From Limonium bicolor (lineage: Eukaryota > Streptophyta > Magnoliopsida > Caryophyllales > Plumbaginaceae), in the NCBI GenBank assembly GCA_023374045.1, contig CM041780.1, positions 93,715,005-93,779,004 on the forward strand: a stretch of 64,000 bases of DNA, in the 5' to 3' direction. Positions 44,931 to 58,517 of this stretch are shown here, in pieces. Made by a program: the position numbers and the translations under genes. The notes under the pieces are model-generated. The model did not search any database and had not been told where the DNA came from. It worked only from the letters and a program-made list of their open reading frames with translations. The stretch's first letter is position 1. Each line of letters opens with the position of its first letter.

Positions 44931-46282
44931 GCGAGGTAGACGGAATTGTGAGTATGGTATTGGCTATAGCGCTTGCCGTAGGAAGTGCGCCATGCAGGTT
45001 GAATCATCGCTGTTTATTTCACTGACACTTCAGTCCTTTGAGTACGGTTTAGGTGATTAGCCTTAAAAGGGTAGTATTGGGGTTGTTTCATGTCGTTAGG
45101 GTATGGTAAGTTCTCTAAGGTAATTCTATTTCTAGGTTCTCTGAGTTAGGCTTTTTATGAGTTTGGTTTTAAACTCCTTCATGGTAGGAGGAGGTTTCCG
45201 ACGCATGTTCTTGCAGTCAATTCATTAAGTTAAGGACGTGTGGTTACCTAGATCGCGCTGCGTACTAGTACCAGCGCCTAAGGTTCCCACAAAATTCGGG
45301 GTATTCTGCCCCTGGTGACTCCTTTCCCCTTCTAGTAGCTCATACCGGCTGGGGTCTGCTCCGCGTGGCTACCTCGTGGTGCTTCGGGTCCAGCAGATGG
45401 AGTACTCTAGTTGTCCTTGGTACGACATTCCTCTTCTTGAGCGTTGGGTTGTTGTAATTTAAGAGTTTAGTTCGTAAGCTCATATAGTTATGGTGATTGT
45501 AGGTCAGGTTTTTCTGAGCCTTCTAGGTTGTATCCGGTTAAATCTATTCCCTTTATGGGAGAGACTTCCATGCAGTCCTTGGTTCCGCATGTTATGCATT
45601 TTGATAGTCATCTAAAACTCGTTCTTCTATCTTTCGATCTTCAGGTGCACCCGCGCATGCTTCCTCGGGTTACTGGACGGGGTTTCGGCGTCTAATTATA
45701 AGCCGACCCGATTGTCCTATGGATCCCTATCCCCCTTCACAGTAAGATTTAATGTATAATCTTCACTGCGTGTAAGTACGCTCCTAGATAGTATGTAGCT
45801 ATCGGAACCCCCGGTCCTTAATGACTCATCGTATCACAAGCTCTTCTGTTGTCTTGATGCATAGTGACTATTGGAACCACATCGGTCTTCCGAAAGGGAG
45901 GAATTCTTCTGCCTCCTTGGCGTCATCCATTACATTGTCTCCATGGGTGTTACTCGAGATGTGGGCAGCGGCGGGTGGGGTACCACTGCTGTTTCCCGGG
46001 ATGTTCTTCCATCAAGCTAGTGCGACGACTGCCGTCTCAACGCTATTCGGGGTTAAAGGACCTCCATCACCCCCGACATGCCTCTTCTCGACACCCGTAA
46101 CACGCTATGTCGTATCATTACTCGGTAGTTTACCGTATAGAAATCAATAACACAATTATGCCATTAAGGCTAATATTGTTACGCATTTAACGTTGCTAAT
46201 ACACTGGTTTGTCTCGTACCTCACAAACGTTTCCCATATTTCCCAAGTCCTATGCTCACTGTCTTAATCCTAATATCTCGTC

Positions 46283-46310
46283 ATCAGAGCGGTACTCCGC
46301 TCTGATACCA
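46283..46310 (-). promoter_or_regulatory. Primer binding site with overlapping hairpin (C)
   Basis: PBS TGGTATCAGAGC (sense, 46310-46299). A 10-bp stem, ATCAGAGCGG with CCGCTCTGAT around an AGTA loop, has a G-C loop-closing pair. Confidence 0.85.
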
Positions 46311-46314
46311 CTTT

Positions 46315-49300
46315 TGTAACACCCCACTCGTTAATCTCGTAATAATCACTCTCGTATAATCACTCACGTAGCATAATTAGAGACGTCTCACAGCGGAAGT
46401 TAAACTACATTAATCCTCACTTGGGTGTCACATGCCATTACTCGCCCATGCGAGTAAAGAAGCATAACCGTAATCTAACGATGAACAACAACAACTAACC
46501 GCAGTGATGAACGAGATATTTATAACATTATCCTATATACAAACCAATACCTATGACAAGTGAGCATTTAAAGAGTTCCCAGAATTTCACGGGCTAACCG
46601 ATTTAATATTAAACTTGCGAAAATAAAAGTCGAGGTCGCCTACCCATATTCCCGCACTCCGGCTTCACGTCTCGATCCACAACCTGAAATGTGTGGCCCC
46701 AAAAGGGGCTCAGCAAACTATATGCTGGTATGCTAAAGTGTAATCCTAGACCCTTTAGGTCACTTAGGTCAATTAGCCGTCTGAACATGAGGTTGATTAC
46801 ATGCTGGTTCATTTTACGGTTTATATGACAGCAGTAAATAACATGCATAAGCATACAGAAATCCATCAAGTGACAACCCATACATTACATACAATCCACA
46901 ACATGCCAGGTACCATGTGTTATAAAAGATCATACAATGTACTGTAAACATTAATACAAACGCGTAGATACTTCCATCGAGATGTTAGTAATTTTTCCTT
47001 AAAATTATGTTAGCCACCATTAAGTCTTAACCTCAATATCCATGGGTGTCGTGTTGGGACAACCCGTAAATAACCTCACTGGACAGTAGTCCTCCCGTAC
47101 ACACGAAGTGCTCATTGCCAAGGATCATTCAATCCCGGAACTTCCACTTGCCTAATAAAGGCGTCCATGAATGGCCGAAGCCGTGTGCCAAAGTCGGCAC
47201 CCTGGTCCAACAGTCTATCTAGGCCCGTCGGAATATAGAGGGAGTCGGTCCAATACGGACGTTATACTCCGGTGATCACCAATGCGCAACCAACTAGTCG
47301 AGACTAATTGGATTCCTATACCATGTACCATAACCAACACTCTCCAGTATGTGATTAATCCTTAATCAACTACCCTAAGTAAATTCTTAGGTCTAGGAGA
47401 AGTCTTTACCATGTATTACCTTTGAAGTCCTATGTACTTCCCTAGAAATAATCTAGGTTATAACCATGTTCGAATATCAAGCTCTAGAGACTGAGGATCC
47501 CGAGTCTCGTTCCTAAGTGTTTTACTTAGGTCAGTTAGGGATAAAGTTCCCGAATATTAGTATTCCAACAACATAAACAATCATAATGATATTGTCCGAA
47601 GACGTCACGCACAGTAACAATAGCTTACCAACCTTATAAATAATCCACACAGTCATGCATAGCAACCATATCGCTCTTGTCACATAGTCAACCAATACCC
47701 GAACCGAGGCTTCCCTCAGAGGTTCAGATCACACAATAAACATACCGTACACCGTCGGACGCTCGCGTGACGATTCCCGCGTAGTCTCTAGCGCTCACAA
47801 CACTCGTGTCTACCAACTCGTAACTCTGATACATTTGTTATTCTAATGTCAGTATTTACATATACATTGCACTGCTTAATCATCATAGACCAATACTCAT
47901 CTCTAACTTCCATCCCGTAGCTAACCCCTTAGTTGATTTCTTATTCAACTTGATGTTCGTAAATTCTTGGGATTTAGGCTTACTTGCTCGTTACAGTTCA
48001 CGAGTACGTAATAGTTGCTACGATAACAATACTTATCACGTGGAGTTTCGTTCACAATTGTTTACGTATTGTCGGGCTACATTCATGCAGGAATATCGCT
48101 ACGTGCGTGCATGTATGACAGTTAAAAACATTTCGTTGTACGAACCAATTCGCGTAGTTACATTTATGTAAGTGCACGAGCATTTATATATATACCAGTA
48201 CGCATGTGTTATAGTCGTTGCTATGCGTTGTCATTGTTTACGCACTTTTTACGTGTATGTAAAATATCATACCACTTCATACATTTGTAATACGGTTGTC
48301 GTTATTTTCACGTTTATACTTGTAATCGTACAATCCCGTAGGTAACTTGTTATTCTTATTGTATCTCCATGTCACATTATAAATTCCCATGATATAAATT
48401 ATAGAGTTCTCCTTGTAATGAAACTCCAACCATACCTTATACTTCCTAAATTCACCCACTCACCCCATCATTTAATTTAAATGTACATAATGCATATTTG
48501 CTCTTAATAACTCCTTTATACTAAATCCTTTCATTCTTTAATATAACGTCACATTATGTCACCCGAAAACTTTATAATATATGTTGTCCATATTTTGAAG
48601 TTTCCTAAACAGCCCATATAAAGTTTCGGTAATACTAATCTCTTCCCCACACATTTTGATTATTTATAAAATCAACCCATATATAATAACTACTACCTTT
48701 CTAGTCTTATTAATTTATAAACCAAGGTTTCCAACCATTATCACATCCTTATCTCATGGGTTTAATTTCCGAACAGCCTCTTTATTTTCGACAATCCTCA
48801 TGCCATTCCCACAAGTTTTGTTTATTTACAAAACCACCCCATTTTCTATAATTGTTGTACTTCCAATATTTTTTTTTTATAATCTCAGATGTCTCAACAT
48901 TATAATATACATATGTATGTATATATTTACGAGTAATCCCGTAGACTATTCAGATTTAGTTATTCCCCCACATCTTCCTTATAATTACACTACCAACCCT
49001 TCTATTTTATAAACTTTCATTTAATCACATAAAACCTTATATTATACACCTTAATTATTTAAATCCTCATTCTAAACCAAATTCTTCTTCGTAATTGTAC
49101 ACAACCCCAAAAGTCTCATAAATTCTCTATTGTCCCCCAGATTTTCGGTATTCACTCATATATACCCCTAAGTTTTTATAATTGTTACAATTCAATACCT
49201 ATACTATATATTGTACTCTTAATTAATTTATTCCTCAAACTCACCCCAAAATTTTCTAGAATTCCCAATAAAACTCAAGGGTTCCAATATTTACATTCCA

Positions 49301-50121
49301 ACCACTATACTTTCGGTAACCACTCAGACACCCCTAATTATTTTTGTTATATAATTATTATTTTTAATTTAATGTTTCTTTAAATATCTAAAATAGCTAT
49401 CTTATCATTTATAACTTGGTCAACCCTCATACGTAGTCAAGATTGACCACCCAATACATCCTTTGATCAATTTGCTATTACTTACGGAAACATCCCCCAT
49501 AATTTCCTAATTTTACGATTAACTCCTAATTCCATGAAAATCATATGTTATACTTATTAAAATCTCTAAAATCATTCCATTCGGTTATTATTACCGTTTA
49601 TATTCTATATTTCCTTAATTATATTTTGCCCCCAATACGATTCATTTATTTATAATAAAATATTTGTACAAGGTTCTAAAATTCATTTGAGCCATGATAT
49701 AAGTTTATAATTATGCCTATATTTTTCTAAGGTGTTACTAAATAATTATAATTGCTAGAAAAAAAGGGTTTTGCAACAGAAATTTATATAGTTTTACAAA
49801 TCAACCTATAAATTAATTAATGACTATTTATGGCTCAAAATAATTATAATGAGGTGGCCTAAATATATGTCCTTAAAAATAGCATACAATTATCTTAAAA
49901 TGGCATTTAAATATCTCTAAAATTGTATCAACACCACGGTTTATACGGTATGTTACTTTGCCCTTTTTAAACCATTTTTCTCAAATTATTTCCTTATCAT
50001 TTCCACACATTTTGATTTTAACAAGTCATACATGCCCAAATCTACCACCCTATCAACGCTAAATAATACATATATATAGGTACCATTACCTGTTACGTAC
50101 TATAAACACCAAGGGACACAC

Positions 50122-50162
<41 letters not shown>

Positions 50163-52166
50163 GTTCGGTTATCACTCAGCATTTAATTAGCAATTTCCTA
50201 AGTATTAAAAGGGAACATAATTCATTATTACCTTAGTTAATCACCAAGAGGATCCCACAGATTTCTCACCAGCCACACCAGCTACAAACTTTCTTTTCCT
50301 CAGCCTTAACATGCGCATATACACTGCTCAGTTCCAGATCTTTGTACGTAATTCAACTGCTTATATTTGCATATAATACTCAAGGTTTGAGTTTGTTTTT
50401 ACCTCCTTAAAATCTTGGTTTCTCCCCCATTATATTCTTCCCACTGCTCACGGTATGTTGTTGTTTTGCAAGGCTCCTACGGTGGTTATACACAGAGAGG
50501 ATAGGCTCAGTTGTTGAGCAAGAAAACAGAGGGAAAACAGAACTTGTAAAGCCTTGTTATTCTCAGATTTTTACCTCGCTCATATACTCTTCCTTTGATG
50601 TTTTCTGCTGTCGGTTTTAGGCTCAACAAGGGGGTTGAATTGAAGCTTCCACGCCAGAGTATAAGAGCCAGAAGGATGTGTCAATAGTAGCAGTAGTTTC
50701 GGTATCAAAACTGGGGGAAAGAATGTAGTTTCCGGTGACTTTTTTTTTTTCCACCGTTGAAGAACGAGAAGGATGCCTCTCAACTGGTGCACTCCCTCTG
50801 GTTTGGGAGCCTCCAAGGGTGTACTCTGTTAGCCTTGGCAGCAAGAAGAAAGGTGAGCCAAGGTGATGTTTCCATGTCCAGAAAAAAAGAAACGAAGGCA
50901 AGGCATGGAGGTGTTACCACTTGCTGTGTAGTTGCGCTGTCAAACATGGGCTGAGAATGAGTTCATGCTGAAGCTGTTGTTGCAATCTACAGCAATAGAG
51001 GAAGGAAAAGAGGTGGGAGTAAAAGAAAAAAGAAAGAAACGTGAGGGAGCAGAGTGAAACGCAAGCATGTATGTCTGAGTTCGTCAGTGTGAAAAAGATA
51101 ATGGGAAGTGCAGAACTATTACTTACTTTGTCATTAGTTGAAGGAATGAAGGTGTTCCTTGTTCTTCAGTTGATGTAATGGAAGCACAGAGCATTTGTTT
51201 CAGTTCGTCAGATGAAAGGAGAGGATATGGAGTTCAACAGGTGTGTTTCTTTTCGCCATGTTGGGTTGCAATATTACCACGAGTGTGGAGAATGGCGTGA
51301 GGCTCAAGAGCCGCATATTCCTTTTGCCAGTTGCTTGCAAACCATGAGTGAAGATATTGATGGAAGTATGGAGCAGATTTTGCTCATCCATCAGAGGGTT
51401 GCCAAACAGGAGGAAGGCGCAGAGCTGTGCAAAATTGTTCTAAGTTTAGGTTGCAATATTACCATCAATGAAGATGAATGAAGAGATGGCTGGGTTGTAC
51501 GGTAAGAAGAAAAAGAATAAAAGTGACTAGACTGGAGGGTAGAAGATGGGGGAAGGAAGCTGTCGTAAGAGAGGTAGCAGTACCTCTATGTTTACTGTTG
51601 TACAAATAAAATGGAAGGAGAGATAGCTACAGCCTGGAACTGCTGCTACGTTAGAGAAAAGAAGAGAAGGAGGAGTTGTCTTCAGTCGAGAGAAGGCTGG
51701 AGCAGGGAGGCTGTTCTGACGGTATATGGGGAAGGTAAAGAAAAGAAAAGTGAAACTTGTACTTGTTAATTATTTAATTGTTTATGGTCTAATCTCATCT
51801 TGTTTTTGTTTTTTTTTCTTGTGCAGGTGACCCGTTGTACAAGAAATGGGAGGGGAAAATTGAATATTTTCATTAGATAATATTATATCACAATTGTACA
51901 TATAATACTATAGGTAGGTGTTACATATGGCTTATAGTAGTTTGGTCTTAAAGAGTATATACATTGGTATATATATTGTAACTAGGATCATTTAGACAAT
52001 ATAATGTATTTATTTAATTTATTAAGGAATATTGGTGGTATTTATTTCATGTACTAATATATTACATGTGATATTAAATTTAGGAGTTGATTTCTCCTTA
52101 TGACATTTTCTCTTTGATTAGAGATTAATGTATAGTTTAATATCCATTTTGGACTATATATTTTTA
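46315..52166 (-). repeat. Element C 5' LTR (right), lacking the U3 start
   Basis: It follows the left LTR from TGTAACACCCC through ACTATATATTTTTA, then diverges; the final ~85 bp to GGGGTATTTCA are absent. No D insertion is present. It shares diagnostic variants with the E 3' LTR against the C left LTR. Confidence 0.9.
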
Positions 52167-52213
52167 ATACATATAATTGGTTTAGTACCTAAGGTCTTAG
52201 GATTACACTTTAA
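52167..52213. other. Filler at the C/E junction
   Basis: About 47 bp between the broken C LTR and the broken E LTR. Part of it (CCTAAGGTCTTAGGATTACACTTTA, 52188-52212) is an imperfect copy of the adjacent E sequence CCTAAAGGGTCTAGGATTACACTTTA, as in templated end joining. Confidence 0.55.
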
Positions 52214-52666
52214 GTAAGTGACCTAAAGGGTCTAGGATTACACTTTAGCATACCAGCATATAGTTTGCTGAGCCCCTTTTGGGGCCACACATTTCAGGTT
52301 GTGGATCGAGACGTGAAGCCGGAGTGCGGGAATATGGGTAGGCGACCTCGACTTTTATTTTCGCAAGTTTAATATTAAATCGGTTAGCCCGTGAAATTCT
52401 GGGAACTCTTTAAATGCTCACTTGTCATAGGTATTGGTTTGTATATAGGATAATGTTATAAATATCTCGTTCATCACTGCGGTTAGTTGTTGTTGTTCAT
52501 CGTTAGATTACGGTTATGCTTCTTTACTCGCATGGGCGAGTAATGGCATGTGACACCCAAGTGAGGATTAATGTAGTTTAACTTCCGCTGTGAGACGTCT
52601 CTAATTATGCTACGTGAGTGATTATACGAGAGTGATTATTACGAGATTAACGAGTGGGGTGTTACA
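52214..52666 (+). repeat. Element E 5' LTR, only the last ~450 bp
   Basis: It ends GGGGTGTTACA just before the PBS. It contains the hairpin and 3' splice-site-like sequence (52270-52297). Confidence 0.9.
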
Positions 52667-52670
52667 AAAG

Positions 52671-52698
52671 TGGTATCAGAGCGGAGTACCGCTCTGAT
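52671..52698 (+). promoter_or_regulatory. Primer binding site with overlapping hairpin (E)
   Basis: PBS TGGTATCAGAGC 52671-52682. The 10-bp stem is the same as in C, with a G-C loop-closing pair. Confidence 0.85.
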
Positions 52699-54047
52699 GA
52701 CGAGATATTAGGATTAAGACAGTGAGCATAGGACTTGGGAAATATGGGAAACGTTTGTGAGGTACGAGACAAACCAGTGTATTAGCAACGTTAAATGCGT
52801 AACAATATTAGCCTTAATGGCATAATTGTGTTATTGATTTCTATACGGTAAACTACCGAGTAATGATACGACATAGCGTGTTACGGGTGTCGAGAAGAGG
52901 CATGTCGGGGGTGATGGAGGTCCTTTAACCCCGAATAGCGTTGAGACGGCAGTCGTCGCACTAGCTTGATGGAAGAACATCCCGGGAAACAGCAGTGGTA
53001 CCCCACCCGCCGCTGCCCACATCTCGAGTAACACCCATGGAGACAATGTAATGGATGACGCCAAGGAGGCAGAAGAATTCCTCCCTTTCGGAAGACCGAT
53101 GTGGTTCCAATAGTCACTATGCATCAAGACAACAGAAGAGCTTGTGATACGATGAGTCATTAAGGACCGGGGGTTCCGATAGCTACATACTATCTAGGAG
53201 CGTACTTACACGCAGTGAAGATTATACATTAAATCTTACTGTGAAGGGGGATAGGGATCCATAGGACAATCGGGTCGGCTTATAATTAGACGCCGAAACC
53301 CCGTCCAGTAACCCGAGGAAGCATGCGCGGGTGCACCTGAAGATCGAAAGATAGAAGAACGAGTTTTAGATGACTATCAAAATGCATAACATGCGGAACC
53401 AAGGACTGCATGGAAGTCTCTCCCATAAAGGGAATAGATTTAACCGGATACAACCTAGAAGGCTCAGAAAAACCTGACCTACAATCACCATAACTATATG
53501 AGCTTACGACATCTAAATACTAACAACAACCCAACGCTCAAGAAGAGGAATGTCGTACCAAGGACAACTAGAGTACTCCATCTGCTGGACCCGAAGCACC
53601 ACGAGGTAGCCACGCGGAGCAGACCCCAGCCGGTATGAGCTACTAGAAGGGGAAAGGAGTCACCAGGGGCAGAATACCCCGAATTTTGTGGGAACCTTAG
53701 GCGCTGGTACTAGTACGCAGCGCGATCTAGGTAACCACACGTCCTTAACTTAATGAATTGACTGCAAGAACATGCGTCGGAAACCTCCTCCTACCATGAA
53801 GGAGTTTAAAACCAAACTCATAAAAAGCCTAACTCAGAGAACCTAGAAATAGAATTACCTTAGAGAACTTACCATACCCTAACGACATGAAACAACCCCA
53901 ATACTACCCTTTTAAGGCTAATCACCTAAACCGTACTCAAAGGACTGAAGTGTCAGTGAAATAAACAGCGATGATTCAACCTGCATGGCGCACTTCCTAC
54001 GGCAAGCGCTATAGCCAATACCATACTCACAATTCCGTCTACCTCGC

Positions 54048-54069
54048 GCACTTGCTATATAGCAAGTGC
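54048..54069. other. 22-bp perfect palindrome in E interior
   Basis: Same as 44909-44930 in C. An additional imperfect GCGC-rich inverted motif lies just upstream (53990-54015). Confidence 0.8.
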
Positions 54070-57000
54070 TACATTGATGGCTGCAATTATGGTTACAAAT
54101 ATGGCTATAAATATGACTACGATGGCAACTATAACTATAACGAAAGATACAACTGAATTTTGTGGACCGTGTAGGCCACAGGCGCAACACCATGTCCGCT
54201 GGTAATCACCAAACATTCATACAACTTCAGTACGAATCTCGTAACTACAACCACTGCTATGACTACAACTATAAATATAGCTATAACTGCAACTATGATT
54301 GCAACTGTGACTACAAGAATAACGACAATTAGGATTAGATTCTACAAGACCTGGTAAGTCATGACTACCAGTAATCACTAAATATTCACACAATATAGTA
54401 CAAATTCTATAACTACAACTAGTCACCATCGGGTCACAAAACCCTTAGAATACGGAAACTACAACCACGGGAGAACCTGACGAGCCCGGATATTACAACA
54501 AAAGGGCATATTCCAGCCCATAACAACTACACCCCCTTAAACAATAATAAATCAACAATATCAACTTATAAGATAACATCATAACTTACTCGGTAAATCA
54601 TTAAATGGTTTGAAATTGACGTGGGAGGTGGAACTTGATCCGGTACAGATCGAGGGAAGCTAAACACAAATTGGGGTGGAAGGATAGTTCAACACTGATA
54701 CTGATCACATCAGGGTCGGATGATTCCTAAACTCTCTAGAAGTGGTCACAACTAATTAAATTAGGAATAAACAAGGAACTGAAGTATAATAGCTGCCGAC
54801 AACTAAAATACATGCAATCTAACGAATAAAGTGTCAAATACGAATACTCGTGAATCGTAGGTCACTCCCGAATATACTTTTATAAAGTTTGATTGTGGAA
54901 CATAATCACGTGACAATTAGGGCAATGCTACGCCCATAATGGCATACGCCAATACATTACAAATATTGGAAGGAGGAAAGAACATACTAGTCCTTAGTAG
55001 GACCAACATTGAAAATGTCACATTACAACACAATTAATGCTAAAACCGATCGCAACCTTAGACACGAATCGGAGTTGAACACCTAAATAATTACCACCCA
55101 AAGCATTAACCATATCAGGGAATACCATAACCAACAAGAGACGAACAGATGTTAGGTTACAATTATACACTATTAATTCATTTGATCACACCGATCATTT
55201 AATGAGGGCCCCAAATAAAAGGGAATGGCTACCGCCATGGGCGTCCCGCCAAACAATAAGTAACAAGGAGGAATGCGTGTTTAAGACATGTTGTCTAATA
55301 ACATAACGACCGTCGGGGAAAGAACTATACAAGTTAAACAGTGGCCAACAGCCTAAACGGCGATACAAGATAACAAATTTAAACGTTATAAAACACAAGT
55401 TTAAGGTGGAAGTACTCAATGTACATGAGAAGAACACAAGTCCAGGAGAGCAAAAGTACTGCCTCCTGCTACCTTTCAATGTATACCAATTGAATAATAA
55501 CACCTAAAATAATATGACAAGTAATGGGAACTGGTTAAAACCGGACCGCAATAAGGACTTCCACAAAGGGAGAGAACACGAATCTCCGCCATGAAGTCAG
55601 AAAATACACCTAATGATATAACCCAATGATAGGGTAAAGTGATAAGAAATATATTATGCACCGTAAACAACATGCATAACCTACTAACTTATGAATAAAA
55701 GCAAGAAACAACGAACAAGCGCCAAACCGCGCATGTGGTAACCAGCTAACAATAGTTGAGTCAACACATAAGTAACTCCAACAAAAGGCTTACTAAACAA
55801 TAGAACAACAATGAATTATCAATACGAAAGGTAGTAAATACCTTGAAAGCATCAGTGGACTCATGTCAATAATGAAACCAATGACAGAGGAGAAGGACCA
55901 CCTCGTACCACTCAGAGCAGACTTTACCGTTTGGGCGAGATATCGCAACACCTGTTGAATGAAAGGTACATAATCGCACCACTGGGCTGGGAACCCAGGG
56001 AACCAAAAAGAAATTTCCTTAGGACACCCCCAACATGAATTAAAAATGGAAATTGACAACAGAATGCTTCACGAACGCGTGACGGACACTAGAGTATACA
56101 AAACGAGATATGGGACGACCGCACTCCATAGAAGCTTGCGGGCTTGACGGACTTATTTATAAGTTAGTCAAGTAAGTAGCAATGTATTAGTAGGGTACCC
56201 CATACATGTAGACAAGTAGTGTAAGAAACGCAAGAAGTAGTCAACTCCATAACAAGGTCAGTGACGCAAATCCAAACCGGTACAAATAGCTACCTAAAGT
56301 AAATTAACGAGAAGAGTTCCAATTGAACCAACGAGAGTAGAGGAACCAAAAACCTTGAATAGAACACGACCAAGTCGTAACTCCGCAAAAGAATGGTTAA
56401 TGCATAATAACAGTAAAGAAAACCCCTCGAAAGAGGAGAGAGTTGATAATCAACCTAATGACAAACATGGAAAAGCTATTAAACAGGTGAATCAACGTAA
56501 GTAAAAACCTCATAAGGATCAATAACTACTTACACTAAAACAATGCTTGGCACCCAAAGAACCTACGCAACGGTAAAAATCGCCACCCATAAGAGGGGCA
56601 TAAGGAGAATTACTCTCCAACAGAGAACACAAACAATACCGAATGAGGTGACAATCTTGCATACCCGAACTAAGGGCAATAATACGTCTTCACCCAGAAA
56701 AAGGGACTGAATATAAGTATACCAATATACAATAAAAGACAGGAAAAGCTAGCAAACTAGCAGATACCCCAAGCTATAGAGCAAATGTTATAATAACTTA
56801 ACGGTCGAACCGATTGAAACATGGTGCGCACATAAGAAACTATTATAAACAATCTTCAGAATAAATACCTTGGCAAAGACCAGACGAGTGGAACTCACCT
56901 AGAACCCAAATGATGAAAAACAAATCACGGGCAGGCTATTCAAACAGCCTACACCGTTAGCGGACACACTCCAAATAAATATGGCGTTCAACGTTATAAC

Positions 57001-58021
57001 CCACACAAGAGGTCATAAATGCACAGTCATACTCTTATTAAATAACATGGAAAGATAGAAAGGATATAAATTACACCAAGGAAAAATGCCTCAATTGCCA
57101 AGGAACATACCCATATGGGATGTCAAAGAAGGCAAGGCTCATTGTAAACACATCAATGGATTCCCTAGCAAAAGCGGGGCGAACCGCATAAGTATGGACG
57201 TGAGAACAATATGCTGAATATACAATATACAACATCACGAAGTACATAACAAATATTACGATTAATGTATTACTCTGGAACAAAACAACCTGGAAACACG
57301 GGATGGCAAGAATTAATTTCGTGAATTTATAAGCTAATACATCCAAAACTTCATAGACTAGTGCAAAGAGCACTAATGACAAACGACAGCCAATGTTATA
57401 CTTCACCTCAACTAGAAACCAATGAGTGAAGATAATAACAATTCAGAATATATTCCAAGCTAGACATCCAGAACGTCTGGACACGACTTAGACCTGATCG
57501 TGTGCATTTACAATTAATGATATCGCACCGATTGAGATACCTCCGCTTTCAATTAAGCAAAGACCATGGATGACACTGTCGTATTGCAACGAAGTCGGCA
57601 ATAAATTCCTGCTAATAAATCATCTATAATATGTCCTTAGCAACGAAAAGGGCAAACCAAGCCCTATGTACGTGGGTCTGCACCTCCTTACGAAGCGAGT
57701 GGGCCCAATAAAACGTATTTAGGAGAGCGCACAAGTATTCTACGCCGTTGGCTGAAAAGTACGCGCCTCACCCTTCACATATCCTTTTAAGAGCCGAGTG
57801 ACGAGAGATCGACCGTCTCTCAGATATGAGAAGACTCCACTCCGAAGTTTCAATATGGAAACGAGGGAGACCAGGAACAAGACCATTAAAAGGGTCAAAT
57901 TCCATTAGTCGAACCATGAGGTGAAAAGACCACATGGGAGTTGGAGAACTTCATGAGAGCCAAGTATCCAGTGCTTTTCTCACACGCAACTGTGTGATAC
58001 TTTGGGGGTCACGGGGCGTAA

Positions 58022-58040
58022 CCCTTTTAAGGGGGGTGGA
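58022..58040 (+). promoter_or_regulatory. Second PPT-like tract (E)
   Basis: CCCTTTTAAGGGGGGTGGA, about 480 bp before the true PPT (CTTTTAAGGGGGTAGAC, 58501-58517). Confidence 0.55.
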
Positions 58041-58517
58041 GCCCATGGCATATTTAGCCATTTTATGTTGTTTTGTGGTATGTATGTGCTTCAAGCACTT
58101 GCGTCGTGGTTGTTGTGTATTTGTGAGTCAAATACTTGAGATGTATTTCGATTAGGTGGATGTGCTTTAAGCACTTGGGATGAGCTTTGTTGTGTGTATG
58201 TGCTTTAAGCACTCGAGATGTGTTTTGTGATATATATTACGCCTAGAGCACTTAAAATATTATGTATGGATGTCCTTCGGGACTTGAGATATATATATAT
58301 ATATATGGGTTTGGATGTCCTTCGGGACTTGTGATATATACAGATATATGTTGGTTTGGATTGGAAACTAGTGGTTGAATGGAATGAATTACACTTCAGG
58401 GAAGTATTGGAACTTTAGAATTCATAGGTTGGATTGATACCTTGAGGTTCATTGAGTAGTAATGTACATATTTGATTTTAGACGACTTCGAGACGAAGTC
58501 CTTTTAAGGGGGTAGAC

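Larger units (their letters stand above)
40451..46314 (-). mobile_element. Element C interior, non-coding
   Basis: 5,864 bp from PPT (40451-40470) to PBS. No gag or pol motif was seen and the longest open frames (about 100-118 codons) are mostly antisense to the element. It is nearly identical to the E interior in inverted orientation, with scattered one-base indels and a patch of difference near 45465-45475. Confidence 0.8.
30031..52166 (-). mobile_element. Element C: LARD-like element with ~6-kb LTRs
   Basis: Minus orientation: 3' LTR 30031-40450 (with solo LTR D inside), interior 40451-46314, 5' LTR 46315-52166. The PBS, PPT and LTR ends match A and B. The interior is non-coding. It is inserted into the B 3' LTR. 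The 5' LTR lacks about its first 85 bp (sense) at the junction with E. Diagnostic sites suggest its two LTRs are not a clean pair. Confidence 0.88.
52667..58517 (+). mobile_element. Element E interior, non-coding
   Basis: 5,851 bp from PBS to PPT (58501-58517). It carries degenerate ACTATA/ACTACA-type repeats (54090-54150, 54236-54320), the palindrome at 54048-54069 and a second PPT-like tract at 58022-58040. No coding motif was seen. Confidence 0.8.

Noticed and set aside
52831..53160. 109-codon frame in E (copy at 45821-46150 in C)
   Set aside because: It runs antisense to the element and its persistence is explained by the recent duplication of the whole element.
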